A stretch of DNA of 64,000 bases, from NCBI GenBank assembly GCA_964367685.1, contig CAYIYM010000003.1:62001-126000 (forward strand), in the 5' to 3' direction. The translations under genes were made by a program, and so were the position numbers. How positions within the stretch are numbered: position 1 is the first letter of the stretch; each line of letters begins with the position of its first letter. The notes under the pieces were generated by a model that did not search any database, was not told the DNA's origin, and saw only the letters and a list, made by a program, of their open reading frames with translations. This DNA comes from CAUPWF01 sp964367685 (GTDB taxonomy: Bacteria > Bacillota > Clostridia > Lachnospirales > Lachnospiraceae). This document shows positions 63,817 through 64,000 of this stretch, in pieces.

Positions 63817-64000
63817 TTATGAATAGAAGGTAAAGCAATTCTTCCCTTTATTCTTCGATTGATACAATGCACTATCCGCTGCTTTATATAATTCTTCGTA
63901 CGTTCTCCCGTCATTTGGATAACGAGCAATCCCTATACTTCCAGATATTTTATACACATTATCCTTACCGACATACTCTTGCTGAAATGCCTTTGCAATT
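63817..64000 (-). CDS. C-terminal end of a GGDEF (diguanylate cyclase) protein, partial
   Basis: The last 60 codons of a gene that runs in from beyond the right edge. The translation includes SGSIGIARYPNDGRTYEEL, then YKAADSALYQSKNKGKN and the end CFTFYS, which is the conserved C-terminal part of GGDEF domains. The GGDEF motif itself lies outside the window, so activity cannot be judged. Confidence 0.88.
   Translation of the reverse strand, partial: IAKAFQQEYVGKDNVYKISGSIGIARYPNDGRTYEELYKAADSALYQSKNKGKNCFTFYS

Noticed and set aside
1..64000. CRISPR arrays, insertion sequences, prophage or integrase genes
   Set aside because: No spaced direct-repeat series, transposase or phage-type gene was seen at any place.

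Overview
The window is AT-rich chromosomal DNA from a strictly anaerobic, low-GC Gram-positive bacterium of the class Clostridia, most like a member of the Lachnospirales. The evidence is the gene content: a selenocysteine-containing D-proline reductase (Stickland fermentation), tRNA-Sec, an [FeFe]-hydrogenase, a glycyl-radical diol dehydratase with a bacterial microcompartment shell protein, desulfoferrodoxin, and AGGAGG ribosome binding sites. I cannot name the species. I saw no phage, insertion sequence or CRISPR array. A run of 100 N at 36715-36814 is an assembly join.

Layout. (1) 1-3.8 kb, minus strand: a glycyl-radical 1,2-propanediol/glycerol-type dehydratase, its radical-SAM activase and a BMC shell protein, the promoter-proximal end of a microcompartment locus that runs off the left edge. 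(2) 3.9-5.2 kb: prdE and prdD, two pieces of a PrdA-like protein. (3) 5.3-17.8 kb, minus strand: a GntR regulator, aldose-epimerase-like protein, M42 peptidase, GH38 alpha-mannosidase and a complete Opp-type ABC importer, a candidate glycan or glycopeptide uptake locus. (4) 18.1-24.6 kb: the core proline reductase genes prdB (in-frame UGA = Sec, with a SECIS-like hairpin), a 94-aa conserved protein, prdA and prdC on the minus strand; selC (tRNA-Sec) beside prdC; divergent prdF (proline racemase) with a TetR regulator. (5) 24.7-37.3 kb: an L-rhamnose regulon with an RhaSTPQ-like importer, a YesMN-type two-component system, RhaM, RhaA, RhaB and an AraC regulator. (6) 37.4-40.9 kb: a NuoF/GltD-like diaphorase and an [FeFe]-hydrogenase. 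(7) 41.0-44.6 kb: amidohydrolase, AzgA-type purine permease and GntR/UTRA regulator. (8) 44.8-51.3 kb: arginine operon argGCJBDF with an ARG box over its promoter. (9) 51.5-64 kb: a MutS2-like protein without an Smr domain, NadE, 5-formyl-THF cyclo-ligase, desulfoferrodoxin, an ABC-2 exporter with a lipoprotein, MntP, DeoB, two small membrane-anchored unknown proteins, a MarR regulator and the end of a GGDEF gene.

How the parts may fit. Rhamnose breakdown yields lactaldehyde and then 1,2-propanediol, which the glycyl-radical dehydratase would convert to propionaldehyde inside a microcompartment; the aldolase and lactaldehyde reductase are not in this window. Proline is racemised by PrdF and reduced to 5-aminovalerate by PrdA/PrdB. 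Diol dehydration, proline reduction and the hydrogenase all bear on disposal of excess reductant. The most striking sequence feature is that the prdD/prdE boundary falls exactly where PrdA is expected to self-cleave, so the pair looks like a genetically pre-cleaved PrdA paralogue without the pyruvoyl-forming cysteine.
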